Shown here: positions 1 to 11,689 of the stretch, in pieces
Layout: every line of letters starts with the position of its first letter
Numbering within the stretch: the stretch's first letter is position 1
Assembly (NCBI RefSeq): GCF_000283155.1
Contig: NW_004454163.1
Span: forward strand, 6,745,307-6,809,306
Source of the DNA: Ceratotherium simum simum
Taxonomy: Eukaryota > Chordata > Mammalia > Perissodactyla > Rhinocerotidae
Direction: 5' to 3'
DNA length: 64,000 nt
Notes under the pieces: generated by a model
Told to the model about the DNA's origin: nothing
Database searches by the model: none
Seen by the model: the letters and a program-made list of their open reading frames with translations, nothing else
Translations under genes and position numbers: made by a program

Positions 1-34
1 CAGCTGCTGTTCCATTGGGGGTTGTAGGATGACT

Positions 35-590
35 TTTTTTAAAAGCCTTTATTTTTTTTAATAAATTTTTTATTTTAGAACAGTTTTAGATTTACAGAAA
101 AATTGCAAAGATAGTATACAGAGTTCCCACATACCCCACACCCATTTTCCTTGATTATTAACTTCTTATATTAATATGGTACATTTGCTAGAATTAATGA
201 ACCAATATTGATACATTATTATTAACTAAAGTCCATACCTTATTCAGATTTCCTTAGTTTTTGCTTAATGTCCTTTTTCTGTTCTAAGATCCCATTTAGG
301 ATGCCATATTACCTTTAGTCATCATGTCTCCTTAGGCTCCACTTAGCTGTGACAATTTCTCAGACTTTCCTTGTTTTTGATGACCTTGACAGTTTTGAGG
401 AGTGCTGCTAAGTTATTTTGTAGAATGTCACTCAACTGGGATTTATCTGAGGTTTCTCTCATAATTAGTCTGGGCTTATTGGGTTTTGGAAGGAGGACTA
501 CAGAGGTGAAGGGCTCTTCTCATCACATCCTATCAAGGGTACGTGCATCAACTTGACTTACCACCACAGATGTTAATAGGATGATGTTTT
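35..590 (-). mobile_element. LINE-1 (old L1M type) 3' end, antisense
   Basis: The A-rich end lies at the left (T-rich on the plus strand), followed by text typical of ancient L1M 3' UTRs: a TAGATTTACAG-like segment, CCAATATTGATACATTATTA, TTTCCTTAGTTTTTGC and CTTGTTTTTGATGACCTTGAC. The element is therefore in minus orientation and consists only of 3' UTR, with no coding capacity. The subfamily is not assigned. Confidence 0.8.
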
Positions 591-2291
591 ACCTCACCAG
601 GGAATCAGGGAGCTCCCTGAAGGATGGGCTAGAACCCCAGCCCTCAAGTGTGTGTAGGAGAGGTTGTAAGGAGAGGGGTGTGAGCTCCATTACAGACTGA
701 AAAAAATGGAGAAACCGGACGAGGCAGGAAACTCAGCCTCCTGGGAAACTCCAGAGATTGCTTCCAAGGGGAGAGACGGTGCCCTGCTCCCGGTCCCACT
801 TGGTGCCTGGTGAGTGGATGCCCAGGAAGGGTTTTGACAGTGCTGCAAGGAAGCCCAGGGATCCTGTTGGGGTGGGGGTAGGGAGTGGTTCAGGTGGGAG
901 TAATTTATGAACACAGATGTTTCCTTAGCAGGCAGAGGCTATGTTTAAAATGTGAGCCCATTTAAGGGAGCATCCTAGCTAAATTAAGGCACAAACATTA
1001 CACAGATATGGCACAAACTGGGCTGGTAGGAGAAATGTGCCTGAAGTTTGAATCCGTGGGTTAGAAGCCACAGAGCATGGGGACACCCAAGGCTAGCCTG
1101 GAAAGGGTTCAGCACAGCTCAGGGCGGCAGGGCCCCAGAAGACAGGAGCCAGCAGAGGCTGCAATGAAGCTGTCTGCACAGCACACTGAACGTCAGCCAC
1201 GCTTCCTTCCCCATCTCCACTGTGGCTTGGTGATGGAGGGTTAGCATTTCCACTCTTCTCTCCTTGCTCACACTCGAGGACTCTGCTCCGCATGCAGGCC
1301 AGAATTCTCTCGGACTACGGGTTTCCACATATGCCGCTGCGTGGAAAGTCCCCATGCTGCTCCAGGATGTCCTCTGCAGTGCCCCATCCTGTCCTCCTTA
1401 AGGCAGCTGCAGGCAGCCTGAGCCACATTCCTCCTGCCTGAGTCACTGCTTCAGGCCACGGGCTGCCTTTCCTCCAGCTAGGCCTAGGGACCAGCCACTG
1501 TCCGTTCCATCTTGTTGCTTCAAAAATACTACAGATTTATTTTTATTGACTACATGGAACGGCTATTTATTATCCAAAGAAAATTTTCCATGCTGAAGTT
1601 ATCCCCTTTCCTTTTTTGCATCCTTCTCAGGATCTAGCCTATCCCATCCCTGCTGGGCCCCTCTCCTAATTACCATGTTATGTGTATACTTCTTTTTACC
1701 TAGTTTTCCTTAACTATTACAACACCATTTGGATCAAAAGTCTAGCCTATCCTTTCAGATTTGGTGCATGCACTCCCCATCCACCAATCGGTGTACTTCT
1801 GACGTTTTCCTTCTTGCTCATCGATGTCTTGTCTCCTTGACCACCTTACGAACCCTCCCACAGCAGGAGGCTGCCATTCCCACATGAATGGATGAATGAA
1901 TGAAAAATGAACAGACAACGGTGATGCCAAATGTCTAAACTAGATGATTTTAAATTTGTTGAATTGACCAGAAATTTTGAGACCAGGTGGGTCATATTTA
2001 TCTTAAATAATTGGCGGATCCTTGGAGTCATGTCATATTGAATTTCAAGTTTAAAATACATATAATACATAATTTGGGGCTAAATTTTGTGCTAATTGCT
2101 AGATTCTAGATAAGTAACAAGGAATGCCAATGGTTTTAGAAAATTCACAGGAGGAAAACTTAAACTTGAAACATTCTCTTCATGGCCATTGACATTTTTA
2201 CCCAGAAATGACAGTGGTGACACTGCCTAGTTAGCCCCACAGCATAACTTAGATCAGGGGTATTTATTCTGAGCACAACTTTCTCACTTTT
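591..2291. other. Intergenic stretch, nothing recognised
   Basis: Unique-looking DNA downstream of INO80C. Short open frames on the minus strand (about 60-80 codons) have no recognisable similarity or coding character. No RNA gene or intact repeat was seen. Confidence 0.5.
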
Positions 2292-2306
2292 AAGAATTAC
2301 TGTATA

Positions 2307-2546
2307 GGGGCCGGCCCAGTGGCTTAGTGATTAAGTTCTCGCGCTCCGCTTCTGGTGGCCTGGGGTTCGCAGGTTCGGATGCCGGGTGTGGACCTACACA
2401 CTGCTTATCAAGCCACACTGTGGCAGGCGTCCCACATAAAGTAGGGGAATATGGGCACGGATGTTAGCCCAGGGCCAATCTTCCTCAGCAAAAAGGAGGA
2501 GGCAACAGGTGTTAGCTCAGGGCTAATCTTCCTCACACACACAAAA
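2307..2546 (+). mobile_element. ERE SINE (ERE2/3-like)
   Basis: tRNA-derived perissodactyl SINE with head GGGGCCGGCCCAGTGGCTTA and a B-box-like GGTTCGGATGC. The body carries a CATAAAGTAG motif and GGGCACGGATGTTAGC, and the tail holds two 'TTAGCTCAGGGC' type units. It is flanked by 15-base target-site duplications, AAGAATTACTGTATA at 2292-2306 and a one-mismatch copy at 2547-2561. Confidence 0.93.
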
Positions 2547-3189
2547 AAGAATTATTGTATAAACATTGAATGCCCATTATGTATCAAGGAAGATGATTTG
2601 TAATTTCTAGTCATTTTCCCCTATAACCAGGAAATATTCCCTAGTTTATTCACTCCTACCATCTCCATGGTTTAGTCTACAGATGTTCACCAAGCTCTAC
2701 CATGAGCAGACGCTGCTTGGTGTCAGGCTCCTGCCCTTAAGGATTTAGCCTGGTGACCACACCAGGCAACAAACATGGAGCCTATGGGCCACCAAGTCTC
2801 CCTGGGAGCGCTTGGGGGAATTCGGGGCCAGGAAGGGACAGGGAAGCTTTCTGGAGGAGGTAACTGCTAAGATAAGTGCCCAGGGATAAGGGAACTCTCC
2901 AAGTGGTAGGGCACAGGGAATGAGCTTGCTGCACTGTGGGAAATGAAATGTTCTGTTGGACACAACTTATTTGAGAGGGGACAATAGGCCAGAGATTTAA
3001 ATGGGAATTGAGAAGCACTCTTCCTTGACCAGGACATAGCTCTGAGAACGGTGAAGCCAGGAAGCAAAGTCTCAGTCCCTTCATCAGTGTCTGCTCTTCA
3101 AGAAGCGGTGAGGCTTGGGGATTCCAGGGAAGGCAGGGCACTTCCTCCCAGAAACCTTTCTCCTTCCCAGCAGCCTCATGCCCAGCTCG

Positions 3190-3330
3190 GACCATGACTC
3201 CTGTGCAGCCTTGGGCAGACTGCCCAACATCCTTGATCCTCAGTTTCCTTCATGGTTAAAATGGGAGCAATGATGCTCCCCTACTGGGAGCTGTTTCTTT
3301 GGGGTCTTCCCCCAGCTCTTGTAAAATGCA
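3190..3330 (+). repeat. MIR SINE fragment
   Basis: Contains the MIR core order CCTTGGGCA, CCTCAGTTTCCTTCATG and AAAATGGGAGCAATGATG, degraded as expected for this ancient mammalian SINE. The ends are approximate. Confidence 0.6.
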
Positions 3331-3869
3331 AATACTGCTAGGCAAAACACTTAAATGAGTTTATGCTGGTCTCAGTGTTGTGTATATGGTAACAAGGGAG
3401 TGTTTGCCTGTGGAGAGGGAGTGTGTGGACAGAATGGGATTGGGCCCCTCCTTACAGAAGGGACCTGCACAGCGAGAGGTACAGGGCACTTGAGTGGGAC
3501 TGTGAGGCAATGGGGCCTGCCTCAGAGCTCTTCTAGCTTGCCAGTCCCCATTTACTCTGATTTAAAAAACAAAACAAAAACTATAGTTTCTGGAATGATG
3601 GTGGGTCCTATAACCCTTCTCACCACTCATTTCTCCCACTCTCCCTCCTCCAATTTAATCAAGACAATTTCTGTTCCTTTCCATTAGATTCAATGACTCA
3701 TAAGGGAACAAAACAGTAGTTTAAGTAAACATCACATCTGGCAAAGGCATCAAGCATCTTTAGTGTAGCTGTCGGTTTTCACTCAAATATTTATGAAGCA
3801 TGTAAGATGTGCTAGCCTCACTGCTAGGAGTGGTAATGCCAGTAAAAGGTAGTTTAAATTAAATGTGTC

Positions 3870-4098
3870 GGGGCCGGCCCCGTGGCTTAGCGGTTAAGTG
3901 TGCGTGCTCTGCTGCTGGCGGCACGGGTTCGGATCCCGGGCGCGCACCGACGCACCGCTTCTCCGGCCATGCTGAGGCCGTGTCCCACATACAGCAACTA
4001 GAAGGATGTGCAGCTATGACATATAACTCTCTACTGGGGCTTTGGGGGAAAAAAATAAATAAATAAAATCTTTAAAAAAAATAAAAAAATAAATAAAT
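3870..4098 (+). mobile_element. ERE1-type SINE
   Basis: Head GGGGCCGGCCCCGTGGCTTA, then CGGTTAAGTG, GGGTTCGGATCCCGGGCGCG and ATACAGCAACTAGAAGGATG, and an AATAAATAAAT tail. Target-site duplications AAATTAAATGTGTC flank it at 3856-3869 and 4099-4112. Well preserved, so relatively young. Confidence 0.95.
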
Positions 4099-4140
4099 AA
4101 ATTAAATGTGTCCACCCAAACTTCTCCTGTAGAGAAAGCG

Positions 4141-4562
4141 TATTGGTCAGGGTTCTCCAGAGACACAGAACTAATGGGATGTGTATATACATAGAGACAA
4201 AGAGATTTATTTCAAGGAATTGGCTCATGTGATTGTGAGGCTGGCAAGTCTGAAATCTGAAGAGCAGGCCAGCAGGCTGGAGATCCAGGGAAGAGCTGAT
4301 GTTGCCAGCTTGAGTCCAAAGGCAGACTGGGGATAGAATTTCCTCCTTTTGGGAAGACCTCAGTCTTTTTCTCTTAAGGCCTTCAACTGATAGGATGAGG
4401 CCCACCCATATTATGGAAAGCAATCTGCTTTATTCAAAGTATACTGGTTTAAATGTTAATCTCATCTAAAAAATACCATCACGGCAATATCTAAGCTGGG
4501 TTTGACTAAATACCTGGGTACTGTGGCCTAGCCAAGTTGCACATAAAGTTAACCATCACAGA
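4141..4562 (-). mobile_element. ERVL-type LTR (MLT2-like), antisense
   Basis: Read on the minus strand it begins TGTGATGGTTAACTTTATGT and ends with TTCTGTGTCTCTGGAGAACC-CTGACCAATA, the typical borders of MLT2 LTRs of ERVL. It has AATAAATCTCTTTG near the end as its own poly(A) region. It is a solo LTR; no internal retroviral sequence is present on either side. Confidence 0.8.
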
Positions 4563-4769
4563 ATGCTACCTGGGAATATGCACTTGGGTGGCAAGTTCAG
4601 CGTTCTCATGATACATCCAGGCAGAGTCCCTGTGCTCCTTCTCACCCTCCTCAGGTAGCTCCAAGCCAACCTTCTCCTGCTGGAGGAAGCAGGGGCTGAA
4701 GGGAACCCTGTGCGTGGATGGAGGGGGCCTGCCTCACTGCCCTCCCTGCCTCCTGGTAGCCATGCAGTT

Positions 4770-4885
4770 TGAACTTCAGTTCACCCTTGAACTTCAGTTT
4801 CCTCAGGTGTAAAGTGGACATGTTGCTGTACCTACCTCACAGAGTGGTCGTGAGCGTTACGTGGAAATAATGTCTGGGGGGGCGG
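4770..4885 (+). repeat. MIR-like fragment with a small direct duplication
   Basis: CAGTTTCCTCAGGTGTAAAG followed by TGGACATG and CTACCTCACAGAGTGG resembles the MIR core. Just before it TTGAACTTCAGTT is repeated at 4768 and 4788. Confidence 0.5.
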
Positions 4886-5097
4886 GGTCCTGCATTCTAT
4901 TGGGTGCAGTCACTGTGCTATCGGAAGAGCTAAGGTGCCCTGACAGAGCAGGGCAGACAGGGTCCCGTGTCCTGATGGCTGAGGCAGGGTGGCTTTCCTT
5001 ATGGACTGAGGCAGCCCGGGAAGGAGGGTCTAACCTCAAGGTCAAGCCTGAGTTCAACAGAAAAGTAAATACTCCCAACCCAGAGCTCCTCAATTGA

Positions 5098-5400
5098 GTT
5101 TTTTGCACTTTTAAAATTACTATGTGCTGTTTCCAAGAATTCCAAAATTTCAGAGTAAGAAGTATAAGTTCCCCTTCTTCATCATTCCTACCCCAAAGCT
5201 ACTCCCTTCTCCAAAGGAGACAACTATTAACTCCTTGAATCATTTCACATCCTCTCTTATTGAATTTTTTTGTTACTACAAAAATGGGGTTCAACTATGG
5301 TGTTGTGATTTTTTTATTCACTTAGCAATACGCCATACATGTTTTTTCATGTTTAAATCTGACTTTTTGTGGAGTGGTTTTTTTTTCCTATTCACTTAAA
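5098..5400 (-). mobile_element. Probable old L1 3'-end fragment, antisense
   Basis: AT-rich text ordered like antisense L1M 3' regions: ACTCCTTGAATCATTTC, a run about a fixed number of flanking T blocks, and TTTTTTATTCACTTAGCAAT. Assignment rests on style rather than on a clean consensus match. Confidence 0.4.
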
Positions 5401-6964
5401 TTAGAGGAAAAAAATAAAGAAAGAAAATAAAGAAATAAAAGGCTTCTTACAAAAAAGATGAACCTCACTATAAGCCTAGGGAATCAGCTTTCTGAGAGAA
5501 TGTAGCATTGTCCAGCCCCGTTTTCTCTGGAAGGGCCTGGCCCAGGCAGTGTGACCATGAGGGCTGCTTTTGCTCTCGCAGACCCATTGAGCACCCAGAA
5601 GTCCCCTTTACACATTCCATTCCTAAAGTGTTCTGTCTTGCCTTTCCCCTTCGCTCCTATAGCCTTGTTTGCCTCTGAGGCTGAGCGGAAAGCTGTTGGC
5701 CCTCTGCCACTCCATAGGCAAAGAAATGGCAGTGTCGAATTTCAGAGAAATTGGCAACAAGTGGGCACAAATATTTAGGTTATTATTTCTTTACAAAACC
5801 TTCCAGACAGGCAAGCAAGGAGTTTGGGGGAATTGTACCAATGTGTACTTTTGGGACACCTCCTTTTCAAGGTCTGATATTGTTCCTAAAGGGACTTTTG
5901 CTTTGAAAAGACCAGAAACTCTCTCATCTTTATCTCTAGATAGCAGTTTCCTCCCCTGTTGTCATTAGGGGAGATATCAGTCACGAGAGCCTCGACTGGA
6001 TCCATGAAAAAAGCCCTTGCAATATTCCACATTGCAAAACCCCAGGCCATGCCCTTCTGCATTCATGCTGGAAAGATCCGAGGCTCCGAGTCACCAGGGC
6101 TGGTGGAGGTGACTCATCTTCCTGACCCTGAGTGGAGGAGAGCAGCATGTTCGGTGCACACTGTGCGTCTGTCAGCACTCGGCATCCTGTTGGCCAGGAA
6201 AATACTGCTTCTTCCCAGGACAGGCTTTGTCTGCAGCTGGCACAGATGTACCAGTGGACAGAGGCCACTGAGTCATGGAAGAAAACCAAGCTGAATCCAG
6301 GGGTTCTGTGTTTGCAGTGGGAAGAAAGATGCCCCATTGTCCCACCAACACTGACACCAAAAGAAGTAGGCAACTTGCCCCTTTTTTGTTTTTAAGGGTT
6401 TTATTACAGGAAACAAACAATGGTAGCAAACATGATGAATACCAAGGAAGGCATAAGCAATGATGATTTTGAAGAGGTCCAGGGGGTGGTTTCTTTCCTC
6501 ACCGCCTCTCCCTCTTATTCTGGAGGAGCTCATTCATCAGAGTCCTCTACTATCCACCCTATGACTCCTCTCTTCCCCTGGCCTCACTCACAGATTGCTT
6601 ATTTACTTAGCGAGTTATTTGCTCCTCCCTTGCTCCATAAAAAAGTTGAGCCAGCTTATAAAAATACACAGAATAAAGGATGGAACAAATGACCAAGATA
6701 AGCAATGAAGAATACAAGGAAAACAGTTGATAGAGCCAGCAATGAGATGAGCACACAGAAATGTCTGTCATATGATGTTGTTCAGTCACTACAAGCGGGC
6801 TGGAAATTTGGATCTAAGAGTTCTAGAAGGCAAAAAAAAAAAAAGGAAAAACAGAAAAATAAAAAATAATCAGGCAAAGGTGCACATCAGCAAGTCAGGA
6901 AAAGATCCACCTCTAACACGGAGACCAGAGATGTGAGTGATCACAGTCCATACTTGCTGGGCAT
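5401..6964. other. Intergenic stretch, unassigned
   Basis: No gene recognised. On the minus strand between about 6790 and 6390 there are short hydrophobic open frames followed by AATAAAACCC and an A-rich run. This could be a decayed retrocopy or chance; I could not match it to a protein. Confidence 0.35.
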
Positions 6965-7145
6965 GTGACCGAGTTAAATGCTCTTCCAATGTTTCCTCAT
7001 TTGATCCTGGCAATCATGGGGGTGGATACTGTTACGATGCTCATTTGACAGATTAGGAAACTAACTGAGAGTCAGTTAGTAATTTGTCCAAGACCAGAGA
7101 GTTAGTCACCTGTAGAAATGAGATTCAATCCCAGGCTATCAGGCT
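6965..7145 (-). repeat. MIR SINE, antisense
   Basis: Shows TTGATCCTGGCAATCATGGG, TGACAGATTAGGAAACTAAC and AGTTAGTAATTTGTCCAAGA, then GAGATTCAATCCCAGGCT. These are the antisense MIR landmarks in order. Confidence 0.75.
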
Positions 7146-7401
7146 CTAGGTCTGGGTGCCAAACCAGGAAGCTCACCCTGCCGGGCAGTGGCGGGCACTA
7201 GAGAGAGATTTCTGCAACAGATGCAAGAGGGACTTTTGTAGGGCTGTGTCTCCTCACTTCTTTCCATGCAATTCCCTAATATAGGCACAACAGCATAAAT
7301 GCAGCTGAAATGCAGTGAAAGCAATTCCTTGAACCAAAAGTTTGTCTATATTCTTAGTTCTTTGATGATCTAACTTCCTTCTCTATGAGGATGTAGAAAT
7401 A

Positions 7402-7617
7402 CAGTCATGCACTGCATAATGACGTTTCAGTCAACAATGGACCACATATGCAAGGGTGGTCTCATAAGATTATGGTGGTCTCTATATAGCCTAGGTGTTT
7501 AGTAGGCTACATCATCTAGGTTTGTGTCAGTACGCTCTATGAAGTACTTCAACAACGAAATCACCTAACAATGCATTTCTCAGAACGTTATCCCCATCGT
7601 TAACTGACACATGACTG
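7402..7617. mobile_element. Non-autonomous TIR DNA transposon, copy 1
   Basis: This 216-base element starts CAGTCATGCACTGCATAATG and ends with CATGACTG, giving inverted termini. It sits between TA dinucleotides at 7400-7401 and 7618-7619, as expected for a TA-targeting (Tc1/mariner-like) superfamily. It is related along its length, in opposite orientation, to the element at 51646-51858. It has no open frame for a transposase. I do not assign a family name. Confidence 0.8.
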
Positions 7618-7619
7618 TA

Positions 7620-8034
7620 TTGCAGAGTCTACAAGGAAATAGATCAACAGGTATTTTCTCAAACTATAGTCAGTCATTCTAATGCAACCTTAATCTACTC
7701 TAGTACAATTTAGGTATACCCCAAGAGAAACTTGAAGCTGATGACTTTGGTCTCTCTACTCCCATGCCTACCTCTACACAGGAAATACTCTCACAGCCCT
7801 CCAGGACAAAGGAACACACAATGAAGACGTCTACTAAGAACATCTGAAGGACAACTTCACTTGCCTTGTGCGTCTTTTCTTCCAATATATTCTTTATGAA
7901 ATGCTTTCGGAATTGGGTATTCCCTCTATTCCACGCCTCAGATCATTCAGGCAGCATTTCTCAAACTTCCAGCATCCATAAGCCACTTCAAGACCTCCAG
8001 TTTTAGGCAAAAATTCATCACAATTTTTAGTAAT
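7620..8034. other. Intergenic stretch, nothing recognised
   Basis: Unique-looking AT-rich DNA without a named element or open frame of note. Confidence 0.5.
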
Positions 8035-8485
8035 GAAAACATCATATTCTTTTTAAAAATTTTTCATTATGGAGAAACTCAAACACATATGAATGCAGAA
8101 TAGTATAATGAACCTCTATGTACCCATCACTCAGCTTCAACAATTGTTGACTCATGGCCAATTTTGTTTCAACACTGCTCCCATCCACTTCCTCTTTCCC
8201 ATATTATCCTGAAGCAAATCCCAGATATCATATCATTCCATCTGTAAATATTTCATTATGTGTCTCTAAAAGATATAAATCCTTTCTTTTAACATTACAA
8301 GACCTTTATGACAACTAAAAGTATTCATAAGTGTTCCTAAATATCATCAAATATCAAATTTCCAATTATCTCAAAAATGTTTTGTATTTTTGTTTGAATC
8401 AGGATCCAAATAAGGCCCACACATTCCTATCCAAGAGAATATTATTTTAAATAATACTAATCATTTCATGCATTTTTAAGAGGAC
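8035..8485 (-). mobile_element. LINE-1 (L1ME/L1M-like) 3' end, antisense
   Basis: Carries the antisense L1M landmarks GAATAGTATAATGAACCTCT, ATGTACCCATCACTCAGCTT, GAAGCAAATCCCAGATATCA and TTTGAATCAGGATCCAAATA in order. This is 3' UTR only. Confidence 0.8.
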
Positions 8486-9400
8486 ATCATGTTCAATCTC
8501 TTCCCAAGGTATCTGTCCTATTTGTTCTGTCCTATTTGGTCAGGTTTCTTTACTCCGTACTCCATCAGTTTCTTTCCTTACTCTTTACTTTTTACTAAGT
8601 TAAGCACTCCCAACTCACAGTTATAGGTCACTGGACACAGCATCAAGTGTCTGATATCTCTTTCACATGGCCATGGATTCAGAAATGAGAGCTTTCTCAT
8701 TGAAAAGACTTTTGGCTCAATTACAAAACACATTCAAAATCTGGATGGATGCATGCTTTAACTTGGTAGATGGGGGCAAAATGGGTCACCTTCATCTACA
8801 TGGACTGCCCCCAGCTCTGGAAAGCATTTGTCCAGTATTACAGGTAGTTCTAAACTGTGCCCAACAACAGATTGCTCTCTTCCTCTTAAGCTGAAGACAA
8901 GTAGCAGATATTGGGAAAGAGTCAGACTCCACTCAGAGCAGATTGGACCTCAGTTTGGTCTTATGAAAACAATCTAATTTCTCAGCTAATTGTTTTCTCT
9001 TTTAAGGGGCTGAGTTTATCTTTTGCATACCACACGCCAATGCCAGAACTAACAAGGTATCTGAGAGAAATCACCAGTGGACATGCTGTGATGGGAAAAG
9101 TCAAGTTCTCACCCAAGACTGTGGGAAGGCCCTTTGACAGCAGAGGGGAAAGCAGAGGGGTGGGGAGCAGACTGTCGGGAAGAGCAGTTAAGGCGACACC
9201 GAACACGTCCAGGCAGGAGGTGATGCGCTCCTGAAGTTGGGTAGGAACAGGACCAGGTGGAAGAGAAAGGATCAGTCTCAGAGAAGAAGAGACTTGGGGA
9301 CTGATTGAACATTGAGGGTAAAGATGGACCAGGGAGGAATCTTCAGTGACATTCATGTTTCCAACACCAGCGCTGGGAAGCTGTGTAAAAAGGAATCTTA

Positions 9401-9421
9401 AATACACACACACACACACAC
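9401..9421. repeat. Short (CA)n microsatellite
   Basis: About ten uninterrupted AC/CA units. Confidence 0.9.
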
Positions 9422-9529
9422 AAAAGTGCCCCGGTTCCTAGTTGCCCAGGGCCCTGGGATGGAAAGAGCCAGCTGATCTGTGAGTTAGAAAACATACCCC
9501 ATGTGAAGTATTCCCTTTGTAGTTACGGC

Positions 9530-9712
9530 AAGGGTTCTCGACACTGGCTGCGTATTAGAATCATCTAGAGTATTTAAAAAGTACTATGCCCAGGCCCCAG
9601 CTCAGGTCAGTTGAATCAGAATCCCTGGGTATTTTTACACCTCCTCCCACCATCCCCCGCAATAGAGTTGATGCTAATGTGCAACCAGGGCTGAGAATCA
9701 CTGGGCCAGGCA
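9530..9712 (+). mobile_element. MER5-like hAT transposon fragment (1 of 3)
   Basis: Begins near TTCTCGACACTGGCTGCGTA, then TTAGAATCATCTAGAG and TTGAATCAGAATCCCTGGG, and closes with CTGAGAATCACTGGG. This is the palindromic layout of small non-autonomous hAT elements of the MER5/MER20 kind. Confidence 0.65.
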
Positions 9713-9961
9713 TGGACATCAAGGGCTATTTGAGCACAAAATTACCTGACTGTTCCAAAACCTGTAGGAGGACTCCTTGTTGGAACCGTTCACAGTTTGA
9801 AGCTTAATTTGGCTCAGCTTGGACCCCTGTTGCTTGGGGTGAGAGCAACAACCTGACCTTTGGAACTCAGCTGTCCGGCGAAGAGGCTGGCAAGGAAGGC
9901 CTGGCAGGGGAACAGGAAAGAAGGGAGCCAGGTGTCCGGCACACGTGCTTCCCCTCTGCCT

Positions 9962-10135
9962 GTGGAAGGCGGCAGTTCTCACACTTCTGCACGTCACATT
10001 CACTCTGGGATATTTGTCAAATGCAGATGCCTGGGCCCCACTCCCTGTGCTGGTCAGAAGGTCTAGTGTGTGGCACAGGAATCTGCATTTTAATGGGTCC
10101 CAGGTGACTCTGAGAGAGAGTTCATGGCACACCCT
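9962..10135 (+). mobile_element. MER5-like hAT transposon fragment (2 of 3)
   Basis: GCAGTTCTCACACTTCTGCA, then ATGCAGATGCCTGGGCCCCA, AGGAATCTGCATTTTAATGG and CAGGTGACTCTGAG follow the order of small hAT elements. The right end is degraded. Confidence 0.6.
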
Positions 10136-10514
10136 CCCCCACTGAAACCCTGAGAGGCCTGCAGGAGCAATAGTCTGTGGGCCCCACAGTAGACATGTGC
10201 AGGGCAGGGATTCTCTTTCCTCCTGGACCCCGGCCCAGGAGAGTCTGAATAGGCAGGTCTGAGGCAGCGCCCAGCAATCAGCGATAGAAATGATTTTGGG
10301 GCTGTATCCAACGGAGGGGACTTCATGGAAAAAAAGTGGAGCTGCCCCAAGTTTTCATTGTATACGAGAAGGTGGAAGTGAAACAGGAAGGGCCCTTGGC
10401 TCACTTACTCCCTGTTTCCACCAAAAGGGAAACTGGGGGGTTTTCCTGGGCTGACTGCTGACAGGAAGTGCGGGAGCGAGAGTGGGAACCCCAGAAGCAG
10501 CCTCTGGTCTTTCA

Positions 10515-10708
10515 GAGAACTTCAGTTTTGGTGGTGGCTTTCAAAGTCAGGTCCCCGGACCAGCAACATCAGCCTCACTTACTAGAAATGCAAATTCTTG
10601 AACCCTCACCCCAGATCTACTGGGTCAGATTCTCTGGGCGTGGGGTCCTCAATCTGTGTTACAAGGCCTCAGGTGATTCTGATGTTCAGGTTTGAGGACC
10701 CCTGCACC
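10515..10708 (+). mobile_element. MER5A-like hAT transposon (3 of 3)
   Basis: TTTCAAAGTCAGGTCCCCGG, ACCAGCAACATCAGCCTCAC, TAGAAATGCAAATTCTTGAA, CAATCTGTGTTACAAGGCCT and AGGTGATTCTGATG occur in the order of the MER5A consensus. It is the clearest of the three copies. Confidence 0.85.
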
Positions 10709-11689
10709 AGAGGTTCAAATGCTTCCGTGCTCACGGGCTTAGGAAAGGCTCCCCACCTCTCCTGGCCATTACCTCAGTCCCTTTTCATGGGGCCAGGGAG
10801 GAGCCACACAGCACCCTCCCACGCTCACCACTAGTTACCGGGAAGGTGCTGAATGACACACCATGCTGCGCCAGGAGAAAAGGAAGCCAGGTTCCGGGCA
10901 GCTGGCACCTCCCCAGCAGGCTGTTCTCCCAGCTGACTCTTGGCTTTGTTTTCCTTTTCGTTGTGCCTGGAGAGGGGTGCAGGAGGGGCTTTCTCTTAGA
11001 AAGAAAAGGCACCTGGGTGCCTAAATCCCCAAAGCAGAGGCAGCTCGGGCTCAGAAGCCTCGGGGTCTGGTTCCCCCATCCTCCCTAGGGAAATACGGGA
11101 ATGGGGGCTCAGGGCACGTCTCCATACTCCTTCTCCTGGCCCAGGAGCACTTCCTCTTCTCATAGGATGGGGAAGCAAACACTGCTCTTCTGGGGCAGGC
11201 TTCGGTCAAAGGGGCAGCATCCTGTAGCAGGACAAAAGCCCTTCTTAGAAGGGATGTCAGTGTTTGTACCCCACGCCTCCAGAAATGAGGCCAGGGCTGG
11301 TGTTGTAGTCAGCTCGGGCTGCTATGACGAAATGCCACAGACCAAGTGGCTTAAACACAGCCATGTACCTGGAGGCTGGCAAGAGAGACTGGTTCAGAGG
11401 CGGAGGCACAGGGCAAGGACTGGCCCAGCGCGACAGGGCAAGTTCCTCAGCTTTCTTCTCCAGCCCCAATTTTGGACCTCTTCCAAGCATTCTGATCAAA
11501 GAGAAAGACTAACGTGCTCAAAAGAGGGAGTCACCAGGATCCGGAATAATCCAGCCCTGTTGTCAGGATCCATTGTAGAGTCTTTAAACGTGTTACAAGA
11601 GAGTTTGCAGCTTTGAAGCAAAAATTCGGGGACTTACTTGAGTTAAATTAAAAGCACAATTTTATATTTTCTTGTCAAACAACTTTACT
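10709..11689. other. Flank of INO80C 3' end; MLT1-like remnant near 11295-11420
   Basis: Mostly unassigned. Around 11295-11420 the order GTAGTCAGCTCGGGCTGCTA, TGACGAAATGCCACAGACC and AAGTGGCTTAAACA matches the antisense start of an MLT1-type LTR. The 171-codon open frame here is partly this remnant and is not supported as a gene. Confidence 0.55.

Noticed and set aside
3863..4066. Recurring peptide frames with similar sequence near 3.9, 15.2, 52.4 and 61.0 kb, suggesting a gene family
   Set aside because: All lie in ERE1 SINEs read in either direction; the shared residues come from the SINE.
11101..11616. 171-codon plus-strand frame next to the INO80C 3' end
   Set aside because: Partly made of an MLT1-like remnant; no domain recognised.
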